A DNA stretch of 64,000 bases from Saprospiraceae bacterium (GTDB lineage Bacteria > Bacteroidota > Bacteroidia > Chitinophagales > Saprospiraceae). A model generated the notes under the pieces. The model was not told the origin of the DNA. It searched no databases and saw only the letters and a program-made list of their open reading frames with translations. Both the position numbers and the translations under genes were made by a program. Shown piece by piece: positions 54,038 to 62,624 of the stretch. The DNA lies in NCBI GenBank assembly GCA_019638385.1, contig JAHBTW010000020.1, forward strand, positions 37,865 to 101,864, in the 5' to 3' direction. Position 1 is the first letter of the stretch. Each line of letters starts with the position of its first letter.

Positions 54038-54667
54038 CTACCCCGCCACCACTCGCACAATGAGTGCAATGCCGAAAAGAATCAGCCCGGCGCCGGAAAT
54101 GCGGCGCATCCACAGCAAATGAACGGGGCGCAAAAAGTGCCGTATGCGCTTGGCTAAGGCTACTTTCAAAAAGTCGGTAGCCACCACGATGCTCATGATG
54201 CCGGCAAAATAGGAAAAGGATTGCCGGGGCGCCAAGCCGCCGTCCACCACCACTACGCCGGCGATGCCGATCCAGAAGAAAAAAGTGAAGGGGTTGACCG
54301 TGTTGATGAGAAAGCCTTTGAGCCATAGCGCCAACCAGGTGCTGGCGCCGGCCGCAAAGGATTGCCGGGGGAGCTGTTGCCGGGGGCGCAACAATAAGGA
54401 CGTGATGCCGAACACGATGAGCAATATACCGCCGGTGATCCCCAGGCTCAATACAAAAATGCGCCCGGACACAAAGCTTTTGACATACGACAGGCCGTAA
54501 TAAACACCGAGAATGAACAGCACATCGCTGATCCATATACCCAGGCCCACCACTGTACCGGCGCGCAATCCTTTTTCGATACCGGTTTGAATCAAGGCAA
54601 AAAAGATAGGTCCCGCGAGCAAGCTCAGCAACAATCCCACCTTCATTCCCTGCTGTAAGTAGTCCAT
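54038..54667 (-). CDS. LysE/RhtB-family exporter
   Basis: Inner-membrane amino-acid or metabolite exporter. 209 residues with six predicted helices; the start (GLLLSLLAGPIFFALIQTGI) and the NTVNPFTFFFWIGIAG block are characteristic. The substrate is unknown. It is the last gene of the leftward NYN-GT2-DUF4112-DPP III-GH3-LysE series, 4 bp after the GH3 stop. Confidence 0.88.
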   Translation of the reverse strand: MDYLQQGMKVGLLLSLLAGPIFFALIQTGIEKGLRAGTVVGLGIWISDVLFILGVYYGLSYVKSFVSGRIFVLSLGITGGILLIVFGITSLLLRPRQQLPRQSFAAGASTWLALWLKGFLINTVNPFTFFFWIGIAGVVVVDGGLAPRQSFSYFAGIMSIVVATDFLKVALAKRIRHFLRPVHLLWMRRISGAGLILFGIALIVRVVAG

Positions 54668-54671
54668 TTTT

Positions 54672-56216
54672 CTATTGCTTCTGTACCGGGGCTGTTTCTT
54701 TTACAAAGGCTTCCCATTCGGCAAACATATCTTTTTTCATCACTCTCGGAAATTTGTTCTGCCCGCCCATCTTGCCCCGCTTTTCGTGCCAGCGATAAAA
54801 AACGGACACCGGCGCCACCTGCACCTGCGGACTTTGCAATACCGATTTGCGCTCCACGCCATAGTCGTCGTTCACTTTTTTGAGTTCTTCGTCCAGCAGG
54901 CGGGCTATTTCGGTTGTATTGCCGGGCAGGGGGTCGCAGCCGAGGTACCAGCGATGGGTGAAAAAAGAACCCGCTTCTGCCGCCGATACGGTAAATTCGG
55001 GGATAGCTACATTCAACATTTCTTCTACTTTTTGCACGGCGCTGTTCATGTTATCTACCGAAAGGTGCTCGCCGCAAATACTGAGGTAGTGTTTGGTGCG
55101 CCCGGTGATGACAATTTCGGAGCGCTTCACATCTGTAAAACGCACGGTATCGCCGATGAGGTATCGCCAGGCGCCGGAGCAGGTACTGATGAGGAGCGCG
55201 TAATTCACATTTTCCTGCACGGCTTCAATGGGCAGGGCGCGGGCTTCGGGGCGTATGGCGCCCTCTGCGTCAAAGTTGTCTTCCGTAAACGGCACAAACT
55301 CCATATAAATGCCGTTGTTGAGCAGCAGTTTCATCGCCGTCGTTTCCGGCCGGTTTTGGTACGCTATGAATCCCTCCGAGGCGAGATAGGTGTCCAAACA
55401 AACCAAGGGTTTGGCCAGCAACCGCTCAAACCCTTTGCGGTACGGCTCGTAGTGAACGCCGCCATGCGCAAACACGGTGAGGTTGGGCCAGATATCGTGT
55501 ATGGTTTGCACGCCGTGGTATTCGATGATTTTTTCCATCGTGAGTTGGAGCCATGACGGAATACCGGCAATGAACGCCACGTCCCACTGCGGCGCTTTTT
55601 TGGCAATTTCCTCAATGCGGAGGTTCCAGTCGTTGATGCGGGATATTTGCACGCCGGGCTTGTAGAAGGGTCGGAACCAGAAAGGCAGCTTGCCGGCATT
55701 GATACCGCTGAGGTCGCCCACATAATAGTCGCCGTTGGTTTTCAGGTCGGTGCTGCCGCCCAGCATGAGCATGTGTTTGGTAAACAACTCCGGGTTGATG
55801 TGAAAGCGGGGCAAATTGAACAACATGCGCGTGGAGGCGCGGCGCATGGCGCGCAGCATATCATCGGTAACGGGAATGTGCTTGCTCGGCGCGCCGGAAG
55901 TGCCGGAGCTGAGCGCAAAGTAGCGCACCTTGCCTTTCCAGGTTACGTTTTCCACCTTTCGGAGGGTGAGATGCCACCATTGTTCGTACATCCGGTCGTA
56001 ATCGAAAATGGGGATGGCCGCACTGAAATCTTCCGCGAGCTGTTCCGATTTGATCAACTCCTTAAAATCGTAATACTGGCCGAACGCAGTACCGGCTGCT
56101 TTGCGGAGCAGCCGGCGCAGCGTTCGTTGTTGCAATTGGGCAGGGCTGAAATATTTGGTTTTGAGCCTGTTGCCTAATTTTTCTCCTCTTTTAATAATCT
56201 TAGCCAGTACCGGCAT
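54672..56216 (-). CDS. GH3-family acyl-acid-amido synthetase-like protein
   Basis: Adenylate-forming enzyme of the GH3 family. Plant homologues join amino acids to hormones, while roles in Bacteroidota are unknown. The ATP-binding loop ALSSGTSGAPSKHIP is intact (~105-119), with the YLIGDTVRF segment and the ITGRTKHYLSICGEHLS block, all typical. 514 residues, normal. No signal peptide. Probably conjugates an amino acid to a carboxylic acid in the cytoplasm; neighbours do not reveal the substrate. Confidence 0.88.
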   Translation of the reverse strand: MPVLAKIIKRGEKLGNRLKTKYFSPAQLQQRTLRRLLRKAAGTAFGQYYDFKELIKSEQLAEDFSAAIPIFDYDRMYEQWWHLTLRKVENVTWKGKVRYFALSSGTSGAPSKHIPVTDDMLRAMRRASTRMLFNLPRFHINPELFTKHMLMLGGSTDLKTNGDYYVGDLSGINAGKLPFWFRPFYKPGVQISRINDWNLRIEEIAKKAPQWDVAFIAGIPSWLQLTMEKIIEYHGVQTIHDIWPNLTVFAHGGVHYEPYRKGFERLLAKPLVCLDTYLASEGFIAYQNRPETTAMKLLLNNGIYMEFVPFTEDNFDAEGAIRPEARALPIEAVQENVNYALLISTCSGAWRYLIGDTVRFTDVKRSEIVITGRTKHYLSICGEHLSVDNMNSAVQKVEEMLNVAIPEFTVSAAEAGSFFTHRWYLGCDPLPGNTTEIARLLDEELKKVNDDYGVERKSVLQSPQVQVAPVSVFYRWHEKRGKMGGQNKFPRVMKKDMFAEWEAFVKETAPVQKQ

Positions 56217-56317
56217 GTGCGTTCAATTTGGTTTTGAGTGAAAAATCCGTTCAACACAAAATTAATATGCAGGCACAACTTCGGTTTTACTTTTCGACGG
56301 GGCGCGCGTTGCGCCGG

Positions 56318-58345
56318 TCAATTCTGTATTGGCAAAAATGCATACCGCTCTCCGTACTCCAGCATCTGCTGAATGAAGTCGGCGGGGTATTCCAATTGAA
56401 TATCAGTGATTTGCCCTTCGCTGTTGGTCACGGGCGTCAGGCGCGGATTGATGAAACCGGCATACGGCGGAATATTCAGGGTCGCCGAGCGATCGAGCAC
56501 TTCCTGATGGATGGCGGGGTCCACCTGCACGCCGTAGGTTTCAAATAGCTTCTGAGCGGCTTTGGCGTCTCCCTGCGATTTGATGCGCTGTACTTCTTTG
56601 AGCAGGTCGCCGAAAAGCAGGCGCAGCTTGTCATAATCCTTGATGTCAATGAAGGATTTGCCGTCGCGTTGTACGATGGCTACCGTGCCGTTTTGAGCGC
56701 CTTTTTCCAACACCCATTTCGACACCATCTGGCGGTTGCGCATGTGGGCCTGGGTGATGGTTTTGCCCGGCTCGATGCGGCGCAATTGGAGCATGTAACC
56801 GTTCTTGAGATACTGATCGTATTCCGCTTTGGCCACTTCCAGATCGGGCACGACGCCGAGTTCGATGAGCTTGGGGTCCATGATGTACCACAGGGCGAAG
56901 AGGTCGGCGCGGGCTTCTTCCAACGGCGAATAATACGCGCCGATGACGGAGGTATTCACCCCGGCTTCCAACTGCCCCGAAGCGTGACCCAGCACTTCGT
57001 GCAGCGCCGTGTGTACTTTGCCGGCGAGGCTGCCGTATTTTTTGGAGCGCTCTATTTCTTCTTCATCGTGGGCAAATTCGGCGAGCATGCCCGCAGAGCC
57101 GGCCTGATCGTAGGCGTGCTCGATGTTGCCGAGGCTCACCGATTTGGAACCGTGCGTTTTGCGAATCCAGTCGGCATTGGGCAGGTTTACGCCGATGGGC
57201 GTGGAGGGCGAAGCGTCGCCGGCTTCTCCGGCCACATTTACCACCCGGTAGGAAATACCGGCTACAGAAGATTTCTTATGCTGAGGCAAAATGGGCGCAT
57301 TGTCTTCAAACCACTGGGCATTTTGCGAAAGCACCTTCATGCGGTCTGACATTTCGAAGTCGTTGATCTGCACGATGTTTTCGAAAGTGCCGCGATAGCC
57401 GAGCGGGTCGTTATACACTTCCACAAATCCGTTGATGTAGTCAATATCGCCATCGGTGGCTTTCACCCAGGCAATGTTGTACTCGTCCCATTTGCGCAGG
57501 TCGCCGGTTTGGTAGTATTCGACGAGCAACTTGAGGGCATTGGCTTGCGGTTCGTTTTCGGCCACGCCCACGGCCAGTTCGAGCCACTTGATGACCTCCT
57601 GAATGGCTGCGCCGTACAGGCCGCCGGCGTGCCACACCTGCTCGCTGAGCTTGCCGTCGGCGCCTTTTACCAAACGCGAATTGAGACCGAAGGAAATGGG
57701 GTTTTCACCGGCGGCGGCGGCCAGTTTGTTGTAGTAAGCCTCCACTTCTTTTTGGGTAATGCCGGGGCCGTAAAAGTTGACGGCAGAAGCGGCAATGACA
57801 TCCACATTGGGGTCCTGATTGATTTTTTTGGCGTCTATTGCCGGATCAAAAATGACCGCGAGCACCTCCTCCGGCAGGCTGTGTCCGGCTGCTTTCAGCA
57901 GGCCGTCGAAGTATTCGCGCGAGAAGCCGGGTATGAATTTGTCGTTGGAATAGTGGTGGTGAATGCCGTTGGAGAAAAACACGTTTTTGGCGTATTCCAA
58001 CAACTGTTGCCAATCGGCGGTTTCGCGGTCGCCCTGATGGTTTTTAATAACGGCTTCCAATGCTTTGCGCACGGCGAGGTTGTGGCGGTAGTTTTGGTCC
58101 CATATAATGTCGCGCCCGGCTAAGCCGGCCTGCACCAGATAGTACACCAATTTCTTTTGTTCCAAAGTGAGTTGTTCAAAGCCGGGTACCTGATAACGCA
58201 GGATGCGCTTGTCGCTGAAATTTTCGGGATTCCAATTGAAATCGTCTTGCACTTCCACGGTTTCTGTGCCGGTATCTTTATCGGCGCGCTTACAGGCGGC
58301 GAGGACGAAAAGCCCCATCGCAATCAATAGCAGTATTCTTTTCAT
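56318..58345 (-). CDS. Dipeptidyl peptidase III (M49) lipoprotein
   Basis: Zinc exopeptidase that removes dipeptides from N-termini. The M49 motif HEVLGH is at 449-454 (HExxGH) and the second motif EEARAD follows in SPLEEARADLFALWY. The lipobox LAAC at about residue 18 predicts a lipoprotein on the periplasmic or outer face. 675 residues from the ATG at 58345; an upstream in-frame start overlaps the DUF4112 gene end and would disrupt the lipoprotein signal. The location implies uptake-linked peptide digestion. Confidence 0.94.
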   Translation of the reverse strand: MKRILLLIAMGLFVLAACKRADKDTGTETVEVQDDFNWNPENFSDKRILRYQVPGFEQLTLEQKKLVYYLVQAGLAGRDIIWDQNYRHNLAVRKALEAVIKNHQGDRETADWQQLLEYAKNVFFSNGIHHHYSNDKFIPGFSREYFDGLLKAAGHSLPEEVLAVIFDPAIDAKKINQDPNVDVIAASAVNFYGPGITQKEVEAYYNKLAAAAGENPISFGLNSRLVKGADGKLSEQVWHAGGLYGAAIQEVIKWLELAVGVAENEPQANALKLLVEYYQTGDLRKWDEYNIAWVKATDGDIDYINGFVEVYNDPLGYRGTFENIVQINDFEMSDRMKVLSQNAQWFEDNAPILPQHKKSSVAGISYRVVNVAGEAGDASPSTPIGVNLPNADWIRKTHGSKSVSLGNIEHAYDQAGSAGMLAEFAHDEEEIERSKKYGSLAGKVHTALHEVLGHASGQLEAGVNTSVIGAYYSPLEEARADLFALWYIMDPKLIELGVVPDLEVAKAEYDQYLKNGYMLQLRRIEPGKTITQAHMRNRQMVSKWVLEKGAQNGTVAIVQRDGKSFIDIKDYDKLRLLFGDLLKEVQRIKSQGDAKAAQKLFETYGVQVDPAIHQEVLDRSATLNIPPYAGFINPRLTPVTNSEGQITDIQLEYPADFIQQMLEYGERYAFLPIQN

Positions 58346-58380
58346 AATATTGAGCTGTATTTGGTTATGTAAATTCTTAC

Positions 58381-58890
58381 TCAGAAAAGCCCCAACACGA
58401 AGTGCCAAACCGCAGCCGTGAGCCGGAACATGATATAAAATACTAAAAAGGCCAACAGCACCTGAAACCCGAAAACGAGCAAAAAGAACCACCAGGCGCT
58501 GCCTTTGTACTTTCCCTCTTCATAGTGTGCCTGTAACAGGCGAAAGTTGCGTCGGTTGGCTTTGAATTGGAGGTCAAAAATATCGCCCAGCACCGGTACC
58601 GAGCCTACGACGGCATCCAGCGTCATATTGCCCAACATGCGCAACACCAACATGCCGCTCGCTCCATACCGCACCATCACGAGCACCAATATGCCCGAAA
58701 CGGCAAAGCCGGCTATGTCGCCCACATAAGGCACCACGCCGACGATGGAATCTAATCCAAACCGGATGTTGGTGCCGGGAATCCGAAAGCGGTTGTCCAT
58801 GAGTTCGGATGCAACCCGCACCCATTTGATCGCGTCGCGTTGTTGCGGCGAAATGGTTACAGGCTCCGGTGGCGTGTTTTTATTCGACAT
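58381..58890 (-). CDS. DUF4112 membrane protein
   Basis: 169 residues with the DUF4112 pattern: RFGLDSIVGVVPYVGDIAG and the mirrored LDAVVGSVPVLGDIFDLQFKANRRN, an internal G-D repeat, then a C-terminal hydrophobic helix pair (WWFFLLVFGFQVLLAFLVFYI). Function unknown. It is 7 bp downstream of the glycosyltransferase gene, suggesting co-transcription. Confidence 0.88.
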   Translation of the reverse strand: MSNKNTPPEPVTISPQQRDAIKWVRVASELMDNRFRIPGTNIRFGLDSIVGVVPYVGDIAGFAVSGILVLVMVRYGASGMLVLRMLGNMTLDAVVGSVPVLGDIFDLQFKANRRNFRLLQAHYEEGKYKGSAWWFFLLVFGFQVLLAFLVFYIMFRLTAAVWHFVLGLF

Positions 58891-58897
58891 GGCGTCG

Positions 58898-59641
58898 TCA
58901 TTGAGATTCCAATGCTGCGTAAGAGGTGCGGAAACTTCTTATTCTCATTTGCAATACGCCGAGTACGGCCTCCTTGACGATGCCTTTCGACATTTTGGAA
59001 GCGCCCTCTAATCGGTCGGTGAACGTGATGGGCAGTTCGGTAATGCGGAAGCCCAGCGAGCGCGCCGCAAATTTCATTTCGATCTGAAAAGCGTAGCCCA
59101 CGAAGCGGATTTTGTCTAAGTTGATGGTTTGCAACACCCTACGGCGGTAACATACGAAACCTGCCGTGGGATCTTTCACCGGCATCTGCGTGACGAGGCG
59201 TACATACAAAGATGCGCCGAAGGACAAGAGGATGCGGTCGAAAGGCCAGTTTTCCAACTTTCCGCCGCGCACATAACGCGAGCCTACGGCTACATCGGCG
59301 CCGTCGTCTTTGCAGGCGCGGTAGAGGCGGAGGAGGTCTTGCGGGTTGTGTGAAAAATCGGCGTCCATTTCGAAGAAGAACTCGTAGTTCCGCTCTAAGC
59401 CCCACTTGAAGGCCGTGATGTAGGCCGTACCCAGCCCCAATTTCCCGGATCGCTCAATCATAAAAAGAGATTCCGGGTAACGGGTTTGCATGGCCCTTAC
59501 TAAGTCGGCGGTGCCGTCGGGCGAACCGTCATCCACTACGACCAGATGAAAGGGCGCGTCGAGACTCAACACCGTTTCGATCATGCGTTCGATGTTTTCC
59601 CGCTCGTTGTAGGTTGGTATGATGATGAGACTGTCTGCCAA
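58898..59641 (-). CDS. Polyprenol-phosphate glycosyltransferase (Dpm1-like, GT2)
   Basis: Transfers a sugar, probably mannose or another hexose, from a nucleotide sugar to polyprenyl phosphate on the cytoplasmic face. Motifs are IIIPTYNERENI, VVVDDGSPDGTADL (DDGS), FEMDADFSHNP (metal-binding DAD) and the KDPTAGFVCYRR region. 247 residues without C-terminal membrane helices, the soluble class. It starts 1 bp after the NYN gene stop. Confidence 0.92.
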   Translation of the reverse strand: MADSLIIIPTYNERENIERMIETVLSLDAPFHLVVVDDGSPDGTADLVRAMQTRYPESLFMIERSGKLGLGTAYITAFKWGLERNYEFFFEMDADFSHNPQDLLRLYRACKDDGADVAVGSRYVRGGKLENWPFDRILLSFGASLYVRLVTQMPVKDPTAGFVCYRRRVLQTINLDKIRFVGYAFQIEMKFAARSLGFRITELPITFTDRLEGASKMSKGIVKEAVLGVLQMRIRSFRTSYAALESQ

Positions 59642-59642
59642 G

Positions 59643-60536
59643 TCAGCTAAGTATTTGAACGTCTATGGCTATTTCTTCTCCTTCTTCGTTGGCGCCGATA
59701 TTGAATGCCACGGTATCTCCTTCCTCTATGTCGTTGAAGTCGGCATTGACTAAGCTGGAGTGGTGAAAAAACAAGTTGTTCGGTGGGTAGCGGATGAATC
59801 CGAACCCGTTTTTCAGGCTCAGAATCACGCTGGTTTCAGCACCGTCGGGAACGTCCTCCGGATTGACGACTGTCTTTTTGCGGCTCTCGCCGGCTACAAA
59901 GATATTGCCGATGACGGGATCGTTTTTGCGCAGGCCGCTGTCAATCAACTCGTGCATGGTCAGCGGGTAGGTCACCTCTTCCATGAGGTCCTGCGAGGTG
60001 CGGGTCACCATTTGTTTGCCGTTGTCGGCCAGAAACTCGAAATCCCAACTGAGCAGCATCACGCGTACGCCGAGGGCGTGCAGTTTGCGCACCAGCGACA
60101 CATAATCGCCGTCGGAAGCGATGAGCACCACCACGTCGAAGCCTTTGTGAATACTCAACTCATACGCCTCCAATGCCAGCCACACGTCAATGCCGCGCTC
60201 CTCGCGCCGGCCGTTCACCATTTTGAGCGGCAGGTAGTGGGTAGCTACGCCCGCCGACATGAGGATGTCGTCGAACAAGCGATCCCAATACAGCATATCA
60301 CCGCGCTGATTGGCCTCGTGGGCGCTGAGCCGGCCCCGGAAATAATGGGCGTCAATGATCCGGCAACGCTGCGGGTTTTCCTCCTCCAGTTCCGATACGG
60401 TGCGCACTATGAATTCATGCAGTCCGGCAATGCTGAGCCGGCGTTGCCGCGGATGCTCGTAGTTGTAGTAATTGCTGATATGTAGGAAAAAATTGCCGTC
60501 GTAAAAGACGCCGATACGAACCAATTTGTCTTTCAT
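59643..60536 (-). CDS. NYN-domain protein fused to a cold-shock-like domain
   Basis: The N-terminal ~190 residues form a NYN/LabA-type PIN-like domain with acidic residues at the expected places (GVFYDGNFF, EERGIDVWLALEA, VVLIASDGDYVSLVRKL). Such domains are often RNases. The C-terminal ~65 residues look like a cold-shock OB domain: SLKNGFGFIRYPPNNLFFHHSSL, EEGDTVAFNIG. The combination suggests an RNA-binding nuclease in the cytoplasm. 297 residues. It has a well-placed promoter and heads the leftward cluster. Confidence 0.85.
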   Translation of the reverse strand: MKDKLVRIGVFYDGNFFLHISNYYNYEHPRQRRLSIAGLHEFIVRTVSELEEENPQRCRIIDAHYFRGRLSAHEANQRGDMLYWDRLFDDILMSAGVATHYLPLKMVNGRREERGIDVWLALEAYELSIHKGFDVVVLIASDGDYVSLVRKLHALGVRVMLLSWDFEFLADNGKQMVTRTSQDLMEEVTYPLTMHELIDSGLRKNDPVIGNIFVAGESRKKTVVNPEDVPDGAETSVILSLKNGFGFIRYPPNNLFFHHSSLVNADFNDIEEGDTVAFNIGANEEGEEIAIDVQILS

Positions 60537-60558
60537 TACTTGATCTAAATTGTATATC

Positions 60559-60570
60559 TTAGTTAACTAA
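60559..60570. promoter_or_regulatory. Palindrome at the NYN transcription start
   Basis: TTAGTTAACTAA is a perfect 12-bp palindrome at the predicted start of transcription, where a repressor could sit. No cognate regulator is known. Confidence 0.3.
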
Positions 60571-60577
60571 AGGGAGG

Positions 60578-60607
60578 CAAATATACGGTTATTGGGTTAC
60601 TAAACAA
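60578..60607 (-). promoter_or_regulatory. Promoter for the NYN-led cluster
   Basis: On the minus strand TTG (60607 to 60605), a 19-bp spacer, then TATATTTG (60585 to 60578), an exact -7 box. The ATG is at 60536. Confidence 0.65.
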
Positions 60608-60745
60608 CTATCCATTTATGGAAGTGCCATCAAGCAATGAACGGCCAAAGCAGGAATTTGTGCAAATGTTTAGAATCTGTAGACAACCTTTTGCTTTGTC
60701 AGCCCTTCGGTTGTCTGCAAGGCATATACATTTCAGGATGCAGCC

Positions 60746-60790
60746 GCACCGAGCGACTTGTACTGAGCACAGTCGAAGTAAGTCGAGGTG
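60746..60790. repeat. REP-like dispersed palindrome, copy 2
   Basis: 41 of 45 bases match the element at 53793. Here a T-run (GTGTTTTTTTG) follows on the plus strand, so this copy might also terminate rightward transcription. Confidence 0.65.
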
Positions 60791-60854
60791 TTTTTTTGTC
60801 CACAGATTTTCAGGATTTCACAGATTCTTTGCGGGGCGTTGCGATGCTGCGCGG

Positions 60855-60884
60855 TCAGGCGATCACTTCAAGGTGATCTCCTGA
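60855..60884. repeat. Imperfect palindrome related to the 60940 hairpin
   Basis: TCAGGCGATCAC pairs with GTGATCTCCTGA with one mismatch. The core GGCGATCAC is shared with the perfect palindrome 85 bp to the right. Confidence 0.55.
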
Positions 60885-60939
60885 CTTAGTTAGCACCGGG
60901 CCTGCGAAGAAAGTGAGACCTCACTCCAGTGCCAGGAAA

Positions 60940-60970
60940 GTGAGGCGATCACTCGAAGTGATCGCCTCAC
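60940..60970 (-). terminator. Perfect 14-bp hairpin after the T9SS gene
   Basis: GTGAGGCGATCACT / AGTGATCGCCTCAC with a 3-base loop lies 7-37 bp past the stop of the leftward gene at 60977 and is followed by TTTCC on the minus strand. It is likely a terminator or 3' mRNA stabiliser. The short T-tract is weak. Confidence 0.6.
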
Positions 60971-60976
60971 ACACGC

Positions 60977-62548
60977 CTACTGCTTCATAAATTGCTCCAC
61001 CGCCAGCACCTGCCCGCCGCTCACACATTGCAACACATACATGCCCACAGGCCAGTCCCATACCGATACCACATAAGTGGCATCAGCCGAAGCGTGAGGG
61101 AACTCCCGCAGCAGGCGACCGCCTGCATCGAAGATGCGAAACGACACCTCGCTGCCCACACCCGCCGGCGCGCGCAAGTAAAAGTTGAGATACTCCGCCG
61201 CAGGGTTGGGGTACAGGGCCAAGCGTAGGCGCTCCGGCTCCGGCTCCGCTGCCGAGGTAGTGATGTGGCAGCCCGGCACTAAGCAGCCGTATTGGTCCAA
61301 CTTGAGCAGCCAAGCTTGCTGTGCGATTTCGCCGGGGGCGGGGGTAGGGTTGCGCGATTCCCCGCAGAGGATGAAACCGCCGTCGGGGGTTTCTTTGAGG
61401 TCGTAGATGTTATGCCGGTTTTTGAGTTGGTCTATGCCGATGTATAACCGAGACCAAAGGCTATCTCCATTTGGAGTTATTTTGCCGATCCAGCCATGAA
61501 CTGAGAGTGCATTTAAGCTAGGTTGAAGCACTCCTTGCTTTCCGGCTGCGACAAAGCCACTGCCATCTGATACGGCTATGATTTTATTTAGTTCTGCAGC
61601 CCCAGTGCGTACTGGTTCCGGGAAAGTAATTTCCCATTCGATTACGTGCGCGGGGTTGAGCTTGAAAATATAGTTCTCAAAGCTAATGCCGTTAACTGAA
61701 GGTATGGCTATTTCATGCCCCACACCGGATGCTATCACCAGGCTCCCATCGTCAAGGAGTACCATGTCTGCTGCACCGCGGCGAATGCCCAGTGAGGGAG
61801 GAGTCAGGTAGCTCCAAATTGTATTGCCAGAACTATTAAGTTTGAAAATATATGTTTGAAACGTGTAATTGCTGGTCACAAGGTTAGTATTGGCTTTACG
61901 TGCTCCAATAATAATATTATTATCCTGATCTATAAGTAGTGAATAAGAACGTTCATGCCAATGATTTCCTATTTTTTGCTGCCATTCAATTATACCGTTA
62001 CTATCCGTTTTGACGACCCAAATGTCGCCATGATTATACCCGCCCCAAGGCAACCCTTGTATATCACAAACAAAAATATATCCTCCCAAGGGATGAGATT
62101 TAAACGCCCTTGGCCAAATAAAATCATTAGGAGAGGCATGTATGCTTGTAAATGAGGAAGTAAAAATAGTATCGCCTCCTGAATCATACTTGATTAATAG
62201 TGCTCTTGCAATGGAATCCTGCGAATGCGCAGATACTATGAACCCACCATCCGGGGTACTAAGAAAGTCAGGATACCAGGTTTGATACGTTTTTGATGGA
62301 CTCCTGATGGTTTTAAAAACCAAAGGAACTCCTAGCACATCAGTTTTTAAGAAAAGATTGCTACTTCTATAAGGGGGCACCGAATCAGCTATAACTCCAG
62401 TCAAATAATAGCAACTATCTGTAACAATTATATTACTTAAAATAGCAGCAGGAAAATCGAAAGCGTATCGGTGATTGAAAGTAATTTGACTTGTCAGTAC
62501 ATTAGCGCTGACCATTACTAAAATGAAGGTATTAATATATTTTGCCAT
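60977..62548 (-). CDS. Secreted beta-propeller-like protein with T9SS domain
   Basis: 523 residues. A signal peptide (~1-19, ending LTSQ) is followed by repeats with the pattern TPDGGFIVSAHSQDS ... ALLIKYDSGGDTIF (~100-420, at least five), typical of outer-surface propellers. A T9SS type A domain starts at LYPNPAAEYLNFYL and ends at the C-terminus. GC is lower in the centre than at the ends. The ligand is unknown. A long hairpin follows the gene. Confidence 0.85.
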   Translation of the reverse strand: MAKYINTFILVMVSANVLTSQITFNHRYAFDFPAAILSNIIVTDSCYYLTGVIADSVPPYRSSNLFLKTDVLGVPLVFKTIRSPSKTYQTWYPDFLSTPDGGFIVSAHSQDSIARALLIKYDSGGDTIFTSSFTSIHASPNDFIWPRAFKSHPLGGYIFVCDIQGLPWGGYNHGDIWVVKTDSNGIIEWQQKIGNHWHERSYSLLIDQDNNIIIGARKANTNLVTSNYTFQTYIFKLNSSGNTIWSYLTPPSLGIRRGAADMVLLDDGSLVIASGVGHEIAIPSVNGISFENYIFKLNPAHVIEWEITFPEPVRTGAAELNKIIAVSDGSGFVAAGKQGVLQPSLNALSVHGWIGKITPNGDSLWSRLYIGIDQLKNRHNIYDLKETPDGGFILCGESRNPTPAPGEIAQQAWLLKLDQYGCLVPGCHITTSAAEPEPERLRLALYPNPAAEYLNFYLRAPAGVGSEVSFRIFDAGGRLLREFPHASADATYVVSVWDWPVGMYVLQCVSGGQVLAVEQFMKQ

Positions 62549-62570
62549 GATGCGCAGGTTTTGAAAAAAA

Positions 62571-62604
62571 TGAAAAAGCAGCAGCCGGAACGGTGCCCGG
62601 CTGC
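62571..62604 (-). terminator. Intrinsic terminator of the right-edge T9SS gene
   Basis: On the minus strand GCAGCCGG / CCGGCTGC forms a perfect 8-bp stem with an 8-base loop, followed by CTGCTTTTTCA. It sits between the stop at 62625 and the ATG of the next gene at 62548. Confidence 0.75.
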
Positions 62605-62624
62605 ATTTATTACATCAAGATTAC

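Larger units (their letters stand above)
60537..60976. other. 440-bp non-coding interval rich in palindromes
   Basis: It holds the NYN promoter, an inverted repeat AGACAACC / GGTTGTCT near 60677-60717, the REP-like copy 2, two related long palindromes (60855, 60940) and a smaller one near 60911. Short open frames here lack protein features. Confidence 0.6.
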
